Below are positions 25,031-33,252 of a stretch of 64,000 nucleotides of DNA, one piece after another (position 1 is the stretch's first letter; each line of letters opens with the position of its first letter). The position numbers and the translations under genes are program-made. A model generated the notes under the pieces. That model did no database searches. It worked only from the letters and a program-made list of their open reading frames with translations, and was not told the DNA's origin. Origin of the DNA: Agrilutibacter niabensis (GTDB taxonomy: Bacteria > Pseudomonadota > Gammaproteobacteria > Xanthomonadales > Xanthomonadaceae); assembly GCF_042657165.1 (NCBI RefSeq), contig NZ_JBHSNJ010000012.1:682001-746000 (forward strand), given 5' to 3'.

Positions 25031-28000
25031 ATGCACACCTCCAAGCCCAACCGCGATGCCGGTCATCGGCTCCTTCATGGTCGAGTACTCGCCGGTGCCA
25101 TGGCCCTGCTGGCGACGCTGGCAGCCGCGCCCGGCCATGCCGTCGTCATTCCCAACGTGCCACTGCAGTCGCAGGCAGAGTATCCGCCGGCCAATGTCCG
25201 CTTCATCCTGGACGACTCGGGTTCGATGAAACTGATCGCGATGCCAGGGGATCTGTCGGATCCGAAATATTCCAGTGGTACCGGCGCGAGCGGCGATCTC
25301 GACGACAGCCAGGTCACGCATGCCTCCTATGGGCACAACACCATCTACTACAACCCGGCAACGACGTATCAACCCTGGATCAAGGCCGACGGCACGCGCT
25401 ACACCGGGGGAACCTCGTTCACCGATGCTTACCGCCATACCGCGCTCCTGTCCGATTCGATAGACCTGTCGGAGCACGACCAGACCTTCTACGTGCCCAG
25501 GACGCCGGCTGCGCTTGCGAGCACGGATTACTCCGATTTCTACCGCTACCAGTTCGTCAAGATCGGCGGCACGGTCCGGGTGGTGAAGAGCGAATGGGAT
25601 CGCCGCCGGACCGACAATCGCGGCGTCGCCAATGCAGGCTGCGCCACCTACGGCAGCAACAGCAACAGCCGTTACGACTGGCGCAAGTGCACGTTCGAAA
25701 CGCCGACGGGCCGCGGCGACGAAGGGGAAATGACCAACTTCGCGACCTGGTATTCGTACCATCGCAGCCGCATGAAGGTCGCCAAGGCCGGCGCCAGCGA
25801 GGCGCTGAGCCGGGTGGGCGAAAAGTTGCGCCTGGGCCTGGACACCATCAACCGCAACACAGCCAACATTCCGTATGACATCCCGGTGGACAACGACGGG
25901 GGCCTGTTCCGCGGCAGCAACAAGTCCACCTGGTTCGACCTGCTGCAGCAGGCGCAGGGGAACAACAGCACCCCGTTGCATCGCGCCCTGCAACGCGCCG
26001 GCGAGTACTTCTCGCAGGCCGGCGCTTCCGGCCCGTGGGGCCCCGAAACCGGTGCGAGGCAGCTCAGTTGCCGCCAGAACTTCGCCATCCTGACCACCGA
26101 TGGTTTCTGGAACAGCACGACGGGATACACCGACATCGGTGACGCCGACGGTACCGACGGCGCCGAGATCACCGATTCGACCGGCAAGAGGAAATACACC
26201 TACAGGCCGAAGAACCCCTATCGGGACAACTTCGTCGAAACGTCCGCCAAATCCCGCGGGGACACGCTGGCTGACGTGGCCATGTACTACTGGAAGCGCG
26301 ATTTGCGCCCGTACATCGACGCAGCCAACCCCGGCCTGGCGAACAATGTGCCAGCCGCCCTGGAGGACACCTCGGCCGAAGACCCCGCCTACTGGCAGCA
26401 CATGGTGACCTTCGGAGTCTCCATCGGGCTCAAGGGCACGTTGGACCCGACGAAGGATCTTTCCTCCATCAGCAACGGCACCAAGCACTGGCCCGATCCC
26501 ATCAATGGCGGCGAGAACGCGGACCGCATCGATGACCTGTGGCACGCGGGGGTGAATGGTCGCGGTGGCTTCCTGGTGGCGAGCAACACCAAGGAATTCA
26601 CCGAAGGGCTGCTTGAAGCCTTCGCCACGGTGGCCGAACGCCTCGGCTCGGCATCGAACGTGACCGCAAACAGCACGTCCTTCATTTCCAACACGCGCGT
26701 CTACCAGGCCAGCTATCTGTCGGGCAAGTGGAGCGGCGAACTCGCAGCCTACGATGCTTCCGAAGCCGGCGTTGCCGACGAAGCGGGCTGGAAAGCCTCG
26801 AAGCTGATCCCGGCGGCCGGACGCACCGTCCTGACCTGGAACGGGTCCGGTGGTGCCGTGTTCCCGACCACCGTGCAGTCGAGCCTCCTCGACCAGGCAA
26901 CGCGCCCCATCGCGGCAGTCAACGGCACGGACAATGCGGCCTACATCAAGGGCGACAGGAGCAAGGAACGCCAGAATCGCGGCACGCTGCGTGACCGCGA
27001 CACCGTGCTGGGCGATATCGTCAATTCCTCTCCCATGTACGTAAAGGATTCGGAGACCATCTTCGTCGGCGCCAACGACGGCATGCTGCACGCCTTCAAT
27101 GCCCTGACCGGCGTCGAGCGTTTCGCCTACGTGCCTGGCGGTATCGACTTCAGCAAGCTGGGGGGGCTGAGCAGTCCTCAATACACCCACGAGTACTTCG
27201 TCGACGGGCCCGTCGTGGTTTCGCCGCGTTCGGTCACGCCTGGAAAGAACTACCTGGTGGGCACGCTTGGCCGTGGTGGCAAGGGGCTTTATGCGCTGGA
27301 TGTCACGAACCCGGCCGGTTTTGGCATTGGCAACGTGCTGTGGGAACGAAACACCGGCGCCAACATGGGATATGTCCTGGGCGAGCCGATGATCGCTACG
27401 CTCAACGACGGCACCACGGCGGTGGTCTTCGGAAACGGCATCAACAGTCAGAGCGGCCACGCGGTGCTTTACGTCGTCAACCTGACCACGGGCGTCGTCA
27501 TCCAGGAAATCGACACGGGCGTCGGTGGCGACAACGGCCTCTCTTCGCCTCGCGGCTGGGACGAGGACGGCAATGGCACCCTGGACTACGCCTATGCCGG
27601 TGACCTGAAGGGGAACGTCTGGAAATTCGATTTCAGGACCGGTGGTACGGGGAGCGTCGCCTTCTCCGGGCAGCCGCTCTTCACCACGGCCTCCGGACAG
27701 CCCGTTACGGCCGACCTGGCGCTCGCGCGCCACCCGCAGACGGGCGAACGCTGGGTCTTCGCAGGCACCGGCAGCCTGATGACCAAGGGCGACCTCACCG
27801 ACAGCACCATCCAATCGATGTACGGACTCATCGACGATGGCTCCAGTGCAATCACCAGGTCGCAACTGCAGCAACGGACGATCGACGTGGTGGACATGGT
27901 GACTGGGAACCGCGCGTTTGAACCTTCGGGGCTTCTGCCGTCAGGAAAGCGGGGCTGGTACCTCGACTTGTCCAAACCGGTGGCGGGCGAGCGCGTCGTC

Positions 28001-28384
28001 AGCCGGCCACTGGTGGATGGCACTGCGCTCTTCTTCGCAAGCGTCATTCCGCCTACCGACAACGCCTGCGACGCAGGCGGCAAGGGATATCTCAATGCCC
28101 TGGATGCATTCACCGGCGCCAGCCTGCAGTACCCCTTCTTCGATAGTAACGGCGACGGAAAATTCGACGACAAGGACATGCTGACCAACGGCTCGGGCAA
28201 GAAAGTCCCGACCGGATCCATGGATCCGGGCATCGGCATGCTGACCAAGCCCATCATCATCCGCGGTCCGGGCCGGGCGATTGCGGTGGTCGGCGGTTCC
28301 ACGGGCGGCAAGGCAGATCCTCCGGTCAACCCCCCGGGTACTGCACCGCAGCGGGTTTCCTGGCGCGAAATCCTGAGGGACTGA
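25031..28384 (+). CDS. pilY1: Type IV pilus tip adhesin PilY1
   Basis: The 1117-residue protein has a signal peptide (APGHA, near residue 37), an N-terminal VWA-like region with a MIDAS-type D61-D-S63-G-S65, and a C-terminal beta-propeller (about 650-1060). Two EF-hand-like calcium loops are visible: D844-E-D-G-N-G-T-L-D just before YAYAGDLKGNVWKFDF, the canonical PilY1 site, and D1038-S-N-G-D-G-K-F-D-D near the C-terminus. PilY1 sits at the pilus tip, aids extension and mediates adhesion, surface sensing and twitching. The gene follows pilX by 13 nt and pilE begins 1 nt after its stop. Confidence 0.95.
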   Translation: MHTSKPNRDAGHRLLHGRVLAGAMALLATLAAAPGHAVVIPNVPLQSQAEYPPANVRFILDDSGSMKLIAMPGDLSDPKYSSGTGASGDLDDSQVTHASYGHNTIYYNPATTYQPWIKADGTRYTGGTSFTDAYRHTALLSDSIDLSEHDQTFYVPRTPAALASTDYSDFYRYQFVKIGGTVRVVKSEWDRRRTDNRGVANAGCATYGSNSNSRYDWRKCTFETPTGRGDEGEMTNFATWYSYHRSRMKVAKAGASEALSRVGEKLRLGLDTINRNTANIPYDIPVDNDGGLFRGSNKSTWFDLLQQAQGNNSTPLHRALQRAGEYFSQAGASGPWGPETGARQLSCRQNFAILTTDGFWNSTTGYTDIGDADGTDGAEITDSTGKRKYTYRPKNPYRDNFVETSAKSRGDTLADVAMYYWKRDLRPYIDAANPGLANNVPAALEDTSAEDPAYWQHMVTFGVSIGLKGTLDPTKDLSSISNGTKHWPDPINGGENADRIDDLWHAGVNGRGGFLVASNTKEFTEGLLEAFATVAERLGSASNVTANSTSFISNTRVYQASYLSGKWSGELAAYDASEAGVADEAGWKASKLIPAAGRTVLTWNGSGGAVFPTTVQSSLLDQATRPIAAVNGTDNAAYIKGDRSKERQNRGTLRDRDTVLGDIVNSSPMYVKDSETIFVGANDGMLHAFNALTGVERFAYVPGGIDFSKLGGLSSPQYTHEYFVDGPVVVSPRSVTPGKNYLVGTLGRGGKGLYALDVTNPAGFGIGNVLWERNTGANMGYVLGEPMIATLNDGTTAVVFGNGINSQSGHAVLYVVNLTTGVVIQEIDTGVGGDNGLSSPRGWDEDGNGTLDYAYAGDLKGNVWKFDFRTGGTGSVAFSGQPLFTTASGQPVTADLALARHPQTGERWVFAGTGSLMTKGDLTDSTIQSMYGLIDDGSSAITRSQLQQRTIDVVDMVTGNRAFEPSGLLPSGKRGWYLDLSKPVAGERVVSRPLVDGTALFFASVIPPTDNACDAGGKGYLNALDAFTGASLQYPFFDSNGDGKFDDKDMLTNGSGKKVPTGSMDPGIGMLTKPIIIRGPGRAIAVVGGSTGGKADPPVNPPGTAPQRVSWREILRD

Positions 28385-28385
28385 C

Positions 28386-28841
28386 ATGGACCGGGAATTG
28401 GTGAATCGGGCAAGGAACGTTCTGGATGATGGTGGCTGCAGAAATGGACTGCATCTGCCGATCCGGGGCTTCACCCTGATCGAGTTGCTGATCGTGATGG
28501 CAGTCGTGGCCATTCTCGCGGCCATTGCGGTGCCCAGCTACCAATATGCAATGGTCAAGGCCAGGCGCGGCGCCGCGCAGGGTTGCCTGACCGAGCAGGC
28601 CCAATACATGGAGCGGTACCACACCACCCACATGACCTACCAGGGCGCTCCCGCGCCTACCTGCGAGGCTGATATCACCCCGCACTACACGGTTGGCTTT
28701 GTCGGTGCTCCGAACAGCGCAGGATACGTCCTGCAGATCGTGCCCCAAGGGCATCAGGCCACCGCGGAGACCAGGTGCGGCACGATGAGCATCGATCAGA
28801 CGGGGAAAAAGAGCGGCGCGACGACCGACTGCTGGAAATAG
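28386..28841 (+). CDS. pilE: PilE-type minor type IV pilin
   Basis: The 151-residue prepilin has a long leader (27 residues) ending PIRG, then FTLIELLIVMAVVAILAAIAVPSYQ, and a small globular domain with ACHTTHM-like polar segments and three Cys, two of which (C-x-TM and DC near the end) could form the D-loop disulfide. In this operon position it is PilE, a minor pilin of the tip complex, rather than the major pilin PilA. The ATG lies 1 nt after the pilY1 stop. Confidence 0.9.
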   Translation: MDRELVNRARNVLDDGGCRNGLHLPIRGFTLIELLIVMAVVAILAAIAVPSYQYAMVKARRGAAQGCLTEQAQYMERYHTTHMTYQGAPAPTCEADITPHYTVGFVGAPNSAGYVLQIVPQGHQATAETRCGTMSIDQTGKKSGATTDCWK

Positions 28842-28926
28842 TGCAGGCGATGTGCCGAAGTGGTGCTCGCATCGGGCATGTGCCGGCTCTGTACTGATGT
28901 AGTGCAAGCCTCACAAAAGCGAAAAA

Positions 28927-28950
28927 GAAGGCCCGCAATCGCGGGCCTTC
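28927..28950. terminator. Bidirectional terminator between pilE and glycine-zipper gene
   Basis: A 10-bp perfect stem (28927-28936 with 28941-28950, AATC loop) lies between two convergent genes. The T-rich tract is on the minus-strand side (CTTTTTCG), so it mainly serves the minus gene, but both can use it. Confidence 0.8.
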
Positions 28951-28972
28951 TGCATCGAGGTTCGGTGAGCTG

Positions 28973-29431
28973 TCAGCGAACTATCGCCCGGCCGTTGGAA
29001 ACCCGGACGTAAGAACCTTCGCGCACGCCACCAAGATCCGTCTGCGTGACCGTGGTCGCGCGGCCATCGTCCATTCGCACGTAGACGTTGTAGCGCACGC
29101 CACTCATGTTGCGCTGGATCGCGCTGCCGGCGACGGCGCCTGCTACCGCGCCCGCCGCAGTGGCCGTGTTCTGGCGGCCCTTGCTTTCGTCATCGGCGAT
29201 TTCACGACCGGCGGCCGCACCGACGATGCCGCCCAGCACGGCGCCGGTCACGCCGCTGGTTGGCTGGCCGACCTGTTCGATACGGGTGACGGTGCCGCAG
29301 TCGTAGCAACTGGTCGAGCCATAGGCGGGGCTGCCGTAGCCACTGTTGCCGTAGCCGGGCGACGTGGCGCAGCCGGCCAGTGCCATCGAGGCCGCAGCAG
29401 CGCAGATCAGGATGGGGTTGCGGATATTCAT
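28973..29431 (-). CDS. Glycine-zipper 2TM outer-membrane lipoprotein (SlyB-like)
   Basis: This 152-residue lipoprotein has a type II signal peptide with an LAGC lipobox (Cys near residue 21), a Gly/Ser/Tyr-rich linker, two Cys (SCYDCG), and a glycine-zipper segment (GAVLGGIVGAAAGREI, then AAGAVAGAVAGSAI). A C-terminal SH3-like part (VRMDDGRATTVTQ, VREGSYVRV) follows. SlyB/Pcp-like proteins sit in the outer membrane and stabilise it or its porins under stress. The ATG at 29431 has a GGAG-type site upstream. Confidence 0.87.
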   Translation of the reverse strand: MNIRNPILICAAAASMALAGCATSPGYGNSGYGSPAYGSTSCYDCGTVTRIEQVGQPTSGVTGAVLGGIVGAAAGREIADDESKGRQNTATAAGAVAGAVAGSAIQRNMSGVRYNVYVRMDDGRATTVTQTDLGGVREGSYVRVSNGRAIVR

Positions 29432-29576
29432 GCGACGCTCCTTGACAAGGACAGTGTGGTCGCGCGTACCGACCACGTGTCGACAACCTAGGTGCGAGCG
29501 CGTGAACTGGCCATCAACTTTTGGCCCATGCCCGCCGCGGCGTTCAGCGCGCAGCGGGACAGCACTGAGCCATCGT

Positions 29577-30020
29577 TCAGCGGAAGTCCTGGTGGCATGC
29601 CTTGCAATCGGCGCCAATCTGCTTGTCCAGTGCCGCCACGCCTTCGCAATTCATTGGCGGTGAGGCCAATGCGCCATCGAGCGTGCCGCGCAGCTTGCTG
29701 GCCGCATCGGAGAAGCGCTTGTCGTCAGCGAGCCCGGGGAACGCGCGTTCCAGGTCATCCGCCGTCGTGCGCAGCGCCTTGAAGTGGGGCAGGGTGTCGG
29801 TAGCGGCACAGCGGTTCTGTTCGACCGCCTTGCCCAACTGGGCCATGTGCCAGTCCTGCACATGCATGAGGCTCTCCGGGAAGTGGTCCTTGCGCGCGTC
29901 CCATGCGCGCAGCGCCATCACCACGGCGACCGCGCCAACGACCAGGCCCAGCAGGAACAGGAACAGGTACCTCGCACCATTACCCTTGCGGGCCATGGCG
30001 CCGGGATTCGGATCGCTCAT
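29577..30020 (-). CDS. Membrane-anchored cytochrome c'-like protein
   Basis: The 147-residue protein has one N-terminal transmembrane helix (about residues 20-42, YLFLFLLGLVVGAVAVVMAL) and a helical domain ending in a CKACH heme-binding motif seven residues from the C-terminus. A single C-terminal CXXCH on a four-helix bundle is the cytochrome c' / c556 arrangement. Instead of a cleaved signal it seems to keep an uncleaved anchor, with the heme domain in the periplasm. Its redox partner and role (NO handling or electron transfer) are unknown. It diverges from tcdA. Confidence 0.75.
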   Translation of the reverse strand: MSDPNPGAMARKGNGARYLFLFLLGLVVGAVAVVMALRAWDARKDHFPESLMHVQDWHMAQLGKAVEQNRCAATDTLPHFKALRTTADDLERAFPGLADDKRFSDAASKLRGTLDGALASPPMNCEGVAALDKQIGADCKACHQDFR

Positions 30021-30109
30021 GCATGACTCCTTTCCATTGATGCCGCCCATGCGGCGAATGCCGGGCACCATAACAAGGCGATGGCCGGATTCGCCACCGG
30101 CCCGCCGCT

Positions 30110-30115
30110 TACAAT
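30110..30115 (+). promoter_or_regulatory. -10 element of tcdA; possible leaderless start
   Basis: TACAAT ends 7 nt before the tcdA ATG (30122). A transcript starting 6-7 nt after this hexamer would begin at or next to the ATG, giving a leaderless mRNA. No clear -35 is seen. Confidence 0.5.
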
Positions 30116-30121
30116 GAGCGC

Positions 30122-30943
30122 ATGAGCACGCAAGCACTGGATTCCCGCTGGCAAGAGCGGTTCGGCGGCATCGACCGTCTTTACGGCAAGGGTGCGTTGC
30201 AGCGATTCGCCGGCGCCCGCATCGCAGTCATCGGCATGGGGGGCGTCGGGTCCTGGGCGGTGGAGGCGCTGGCGCGCACGGGCATCGGTCACCTGTGCCT
30301 CATCGACGCCGATGACCTGTGCGTCTCCAATACCAACCGCCAGCTACCCGCCCTGCAAGGGCAGTACGGCCGTAACAAGGTCGAAGCGATGGCCGAGCGC
30401 TGCCGGGCGATCAATCCCGGTATCGAGGTCGAGGCGATCCCCAGCTTTCTTACCGCGGGCAATGTGGAGTCGCTGCTCGATCGCGGCTTCGACCTCGTGC
30501 TGGACGCCTGCGACAGTTTCCGCAGCAAGGTCGAGCTGATCGCGTGGTGCCGCCGCCGCAAGCTGCCGCTGATCGTGGTGGGCTCGGCAGGGGGCCGCAC
30601 CGATCCCACGCTGGTGCGCGTGCGCGATCTTTCGCGAACCGAACACGACGCGATGCTTGCGTTGATCCGCAAGAAGCTGCGAAGCGAGTTCAACTTTCCC
30701 AAGAACCGGGACCGTTATTTCGGCATTTCCGCAATCTATTCGCTTGAGAACGTGCAGTACCCCCAGCCCGACGGCAGCGTGTGCGGCGTGCGGCCACAGG
30801 TCAGCGGCGATGCGGCGTTGAAGCTGGATTGCGGTGCGGGCCTGGGCGCGGCGACCCATATCACTGGAACGTTCGCGTTCGCTGCCGTGGGGCGCGCGCT
30901 GGAATTGCTGTTGAAGCCGCGCCGCGACGCGGGCAAGAACTGA
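30122..30943 (+). CDS. tcdA: tRNA threonylcarbamoyladenosine dehydratase (TcdA/CsdL)
   Basis: This 273-residue E1-like ThiF-family enzyme has the nucleotide loop GMGGVGSWAVEALARTG (about residues 38-55), DADDLCVSNTNRQ and the catalytic-region Cys in DACDSF. It dehydrates t6A37 of ANN-reading tRNAs to cyclic ct6A with ATP, with CsdE/CsdA as sulfur-relay partners in E. coli. Length and motifs match the family. No SD site is seen near the ATG, in line with a leaderless start. Confidence 0.92.
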   Translation: MSTQALDSRWQERFGGIDRLYGKGALQRFAGARIAVIGMGGVGSWAVEALARTGIGHLCLIDADDLCVSNTNRQLPALQGQYGRNKVEAMAERCRAINPGIEVEAIPSFLTAGNVESLLDRGFDLVLDACDSFRSKVELIAWCRRRKLPLIVVGSAGGRTDPTLVRVRDLSRTEHDAMLALIRKKLRSEFNFPKNRDRYFGISAIYSLENVQYPQPDGSVCGVRPQVSGDAALKLDCGAGLGAATHITGTFAFAAVGRALELLLKPRRDAGKN

Positions 30944-31026
30944 GGCGCAAGCAAGCGCGCCGCAGTGCGCGAGATTGGCAGTACAGCGCCTGCTCGTGAG
31001 GGATGAGGACTGCAGGGCAGCGGTGG

Positions 31027-31803
31027 CTACGCGCCTGAGGGAGCTATCCGGAAAAGGCGTTCCGCGTTTGCCGTCGTAGCAGCGGCGACGTCTCCGACAT
31101 CCTGGCCCCGGAGCTGCGCAATCACTCGCAGGACTTCGAGCAATCGCCCGGGTTCGTTGCGTTCACCACGGATGCCGGCGTCGGGCTGGTCCGGGGCATC
31201 GGTTTCCAGCAACAGGTATTCGAGCGGCATGGTTGCCGCAATTCCGCGCAGGCGGTTGGCCCGATCGTAGGTGACCGGGCCCCCGAGCCCGACCATGAAG
31301 CCCAGGTCCCACAGTTGCCGCGCCTGCTCGACGCTACCGGAATAGCTGTGGATGACACCGCGCAGTTTCCCGATCTTGCGGATGGCGGCGATCACCGCAT
31401 CGACGGCGCGCCGGGCGTGTACCACCACCGGCAGGTCGAACTCGCGCGCGAGCTGCAATTGGGCCTCGAAGTAGTGCGCCTGTGCATCGCGGTCCAGGCC
31501 CTCGATGAAGTAGTCCAGTCCGCATTCGCCCACCGCGACCGGACGCTCGCGTTCCAGCCATTCGCGCAGCTGGGAGAGGTGCTCGGTGCGATGCGCCGAC
31601 AGGTACATCGGATGCAGGCCGTAGGCCGGAAACAGGCCCGCATCGCGCGAACAGACCCCACGCAGCTTCGGCCAACCGGCCGCGTCGACGGCCGGGACGA
31701 TCTGCCGTGTCACGCCGGCCGAACGTGCCCGCGCAATCACTTCATCTCGATCGGTATCGAATTCCGCCGCATCGAGGTGGCAGTGGCTATCGACCAGCAC
31801 CAT
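31027..31803 (-). CDS. TatD family metal-dependent hydrolase
   Basis: The 258-residue protein has the TatD-type TIM barrel with DSHCHLD at residues 5-11, GECGLDY (about 91), VVHARRA (about 128), IHSYSG (about 150) and LLETDAPDQP (about 200). These residues bind two or three metals. Family members are 3'-5' DNases or D-aminoacyl-tRNA-like hydrolases; the paralog (TatD, YcfH, YjjV) cannot be fixed here. The ATG at 31803 begins MVLVDSHCH as expected. A small membrane-protein gene ends 4 nt upstream, so the two form an operon. Confidence 0.9.
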   Translation of the reverse strand: MVLVDSHCHLDAAEFDTDRDEVIARARSAGVTRQIVPAVDAAGWPKLRGVCSRDAGLFPAYGLHPMYLSAHRTEHLSQLREWLERERPVAVGECGLDYFIEGLDRDAQAHYFEAQLQLAREFDLPVVVHARRAVDAVIAAIRKIGKLRGVIHSYSGSVEQARQLWDLGFMVGLGGPVTYDRANRLRGIAATMPLEYLLLETDAPDQPDAGIRGERNEPGRLLEVLRVIAQLRGQDVGDVAAATTANAERLFRIAPSGA

Positions 31804-31807
31804 GCGG

Positions 31808-32041
31808 TCAGCGGCGCGACTCGCCTTCGATCACGTTCCGGCCAGACGGGTCTGGCACCTTGCGGCTCTTGAAGTTGGCCAGCAGCAGGCTGCCCAGGCC
31901 AAGCAGGATCTCATCCGCCAATGGGATGAAGTCGGGGATGACCAGGTCGATCACGAACAGGGTTGCCGTAATCACGAACAGCCGCGGATAGCTCAGGCGG
32001 CCGAGGAAGCCCAGGACCGGGGCGAGCAGGGGATTTGCCAT
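31808..32041 (-). CDS. Small membrane protein, DUF6116-like
   Basis: This 77-residue protein has two hydrophobic segments (LFVITATLFVIDLVIP and DEILLGLGSLLLANF) and a basic tail. The arrangement (MANPLLAPVLGFLGRLSYPRLF start) is that of a short xanthomonad family of unknown function. It precedes the TatD gene by 4 nt on the minus strand and is probably co-transcribed. Confidence 0.75.
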   Translation of the reverse strand: MANPLLAPVLGFLGRLSYPRLFVITATLFVIDLVIPDFIPLADEILLGLGSLLLANFKSRKVPDPSGRNVIEGESRR

Positions 32042-32211
32042 GGACGCGAACCCGCCAGTGAAATGGATGTGTGCACGCTATCACGCTGCCGACAATCGGT
32101 TCAGGTCCGTTAGGTTTTCGTTCCGCTGGCTCTGCGCTCGTTCAGGTTGGCAGTGCTGCAATGCAGCCGTCCAACCAACCCGCGGGCGATTCCCGCAGCA
32201 GGAGACTTCTG

Positions 32212-33027
32212 ATGAACAAGAACATGCTTGCCGTAGCGCTGGCGTCACTGCTGGTGGGCGGTGTCGCCGTCGCGGCTTACAACAGCTTCCGCAGCAACGG
32301 CACCGCGGCGTCCAGTGATTTCGCCACCGCCAATCCGGAGGCGACCGCGGGTCTCGAAGGCGACCTTGCCGCCAACGGTGCCATCGAAGCCAGCAAGCTC
32401 GAGTACGCCGACGTGGTGAAGGTCAAGGAACTCACCGAGAAGCAGCCGCTGTACGCGACCGTGATCGGCACCGAGCCGGTCAAGGAAACCAGCACCACCT
32501 CAGCCCCCCGCGAGGTCTGCGAGGACGTGGTCGTGCAGGAGCGCGCCCCGGAACGCGACGGCAACGTCGGCGGCACCGTGGCCGGTGCGCTCATCGGCGG
32601 TCTCGTGGGCAACCAGGTCGGCAGCGGCAACGGCCGCAAGGCAGCCACCGTCGCCGGTGCCGCCGCCGGCGGCTATATCGGCAACCGCGTTGACCGCAAT
32701 CACGTCGGTGGCAAGGTCGTGGAGCGCACCGAGCGCAAGTGCCACACGGTTTCCGATACCCGCACCTCGAGCAAGACCGTTGCCTACAACGTCACCTACC
32801 GCAACCCGGATGGCACCACGGGCACCATGCGCACGGGCAGCAAGCCGGGCAGCCGTATCAGCCTGGGCAGCGAGGACGAGGTCATCGGCTACGACGTGAC
32901 CTACCGCTACAACGGCGCGGAGCAGACCATCCGCATGGACGAGAAGCCGGGCGACAAGCTGCCGGTGATCAACGGCGAAGTCGTCACCCAGACCGCCGCT
33001 GCCGGTTCGGACCACGCCCAGGGCTAA
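32212..33027 (+). CDS. Glycine-zipper 2TM domain envelope protein
   Basis: The 271-residue protein has an N-terminal membrane helix or signal (MLAVALASLLVGGVAVAAY), then a glycine-zipper pair (GGTVAGALIGGLVGNQVGSG, AATVAGAAAGGYIGNRVD) and a tail that repeats itself: YNVTYRNPDGTTGTMRT...KPGSRI and YDVTYRYNGAEQTIRMD...KPGDKL. Glycine zippers pack membrane helices; such proteins are usually outer-membrane or periplasmic stress proteins. The function is unknown. The start ATG has a CAGGAGA site at 32198-32204. A strong terminator follows. Confidence 0.82.
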   Translation: MNKNMLAVALASLLVGGVAVAAYNSFRSNGTAASSDFATANPEATAGLEGDLAANGAIEASKLEYADVVKVKELTEKQPLYATVIGTEPVKETSTTSAPREVCEDVVVQERAPERDGNVGGTVAGALIGGLVGNQVGSGNGRKAATVAGAAAGGYIGNRVDRNHVGGKVVERTERKCHTVSDTRTSSKTVAYNVTYRNPDGTTGTMRTGSKPGSRISLGSEDEVIGYDVTYRYNGAEQTIRMDEKPGDKLPVINGEVVTQTAAAGSDHAQG

Positions 33028-33047
33028 GTCCCGGACGCAACACCCAG

Positions 33048-33079
33048 ACGGGGCCGGAACATCCGGCCCCGTTTTTATT
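33048..33079 (+). terminator. Rho-independent terminator
   Basis: An 11-bp perfect stem (33048-33058 with 33062-33072, ACA loop) is followed by TTTTTATTT. It ends transcription of the glycine-zipper gene. Confidence 0.92.
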
Positions 33080-33217
33080 TGGGCGATCAAAGCCCTGGGT
33101 GGAGGCTCCCCGATTGAAGAACAGGATCTCCTGGGAAACCGTTTTCCTGGGCGCACGCAACGCCCGGGTCCGTCTGCGCGGGCACTCCATGGGGTGCCGC
33201 ACCGCAACACGCGTCGC

Positions 33218-33223
33218 TACAAT
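33218..33223 (+). promoter_or_regulatory. -10 element of the acyl-CoA dehydrogenase gene
   Basis: TACAAT sits 30 nt before the ATG at 33253. No -35 consensus is seen. Confidence 0.45.
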
Positions 33224-33252
33224 GGGCGTCTTTCTTGCGCCCGAGCATTCCG

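Noticed and set aside
24959..27874. 971-codon minus-strand frame opposite pilX/pilY1
   Set aside because: Overlaps clear PilX and PilY1; no domain, RBS or signal; composition is that of an antisense shadow.
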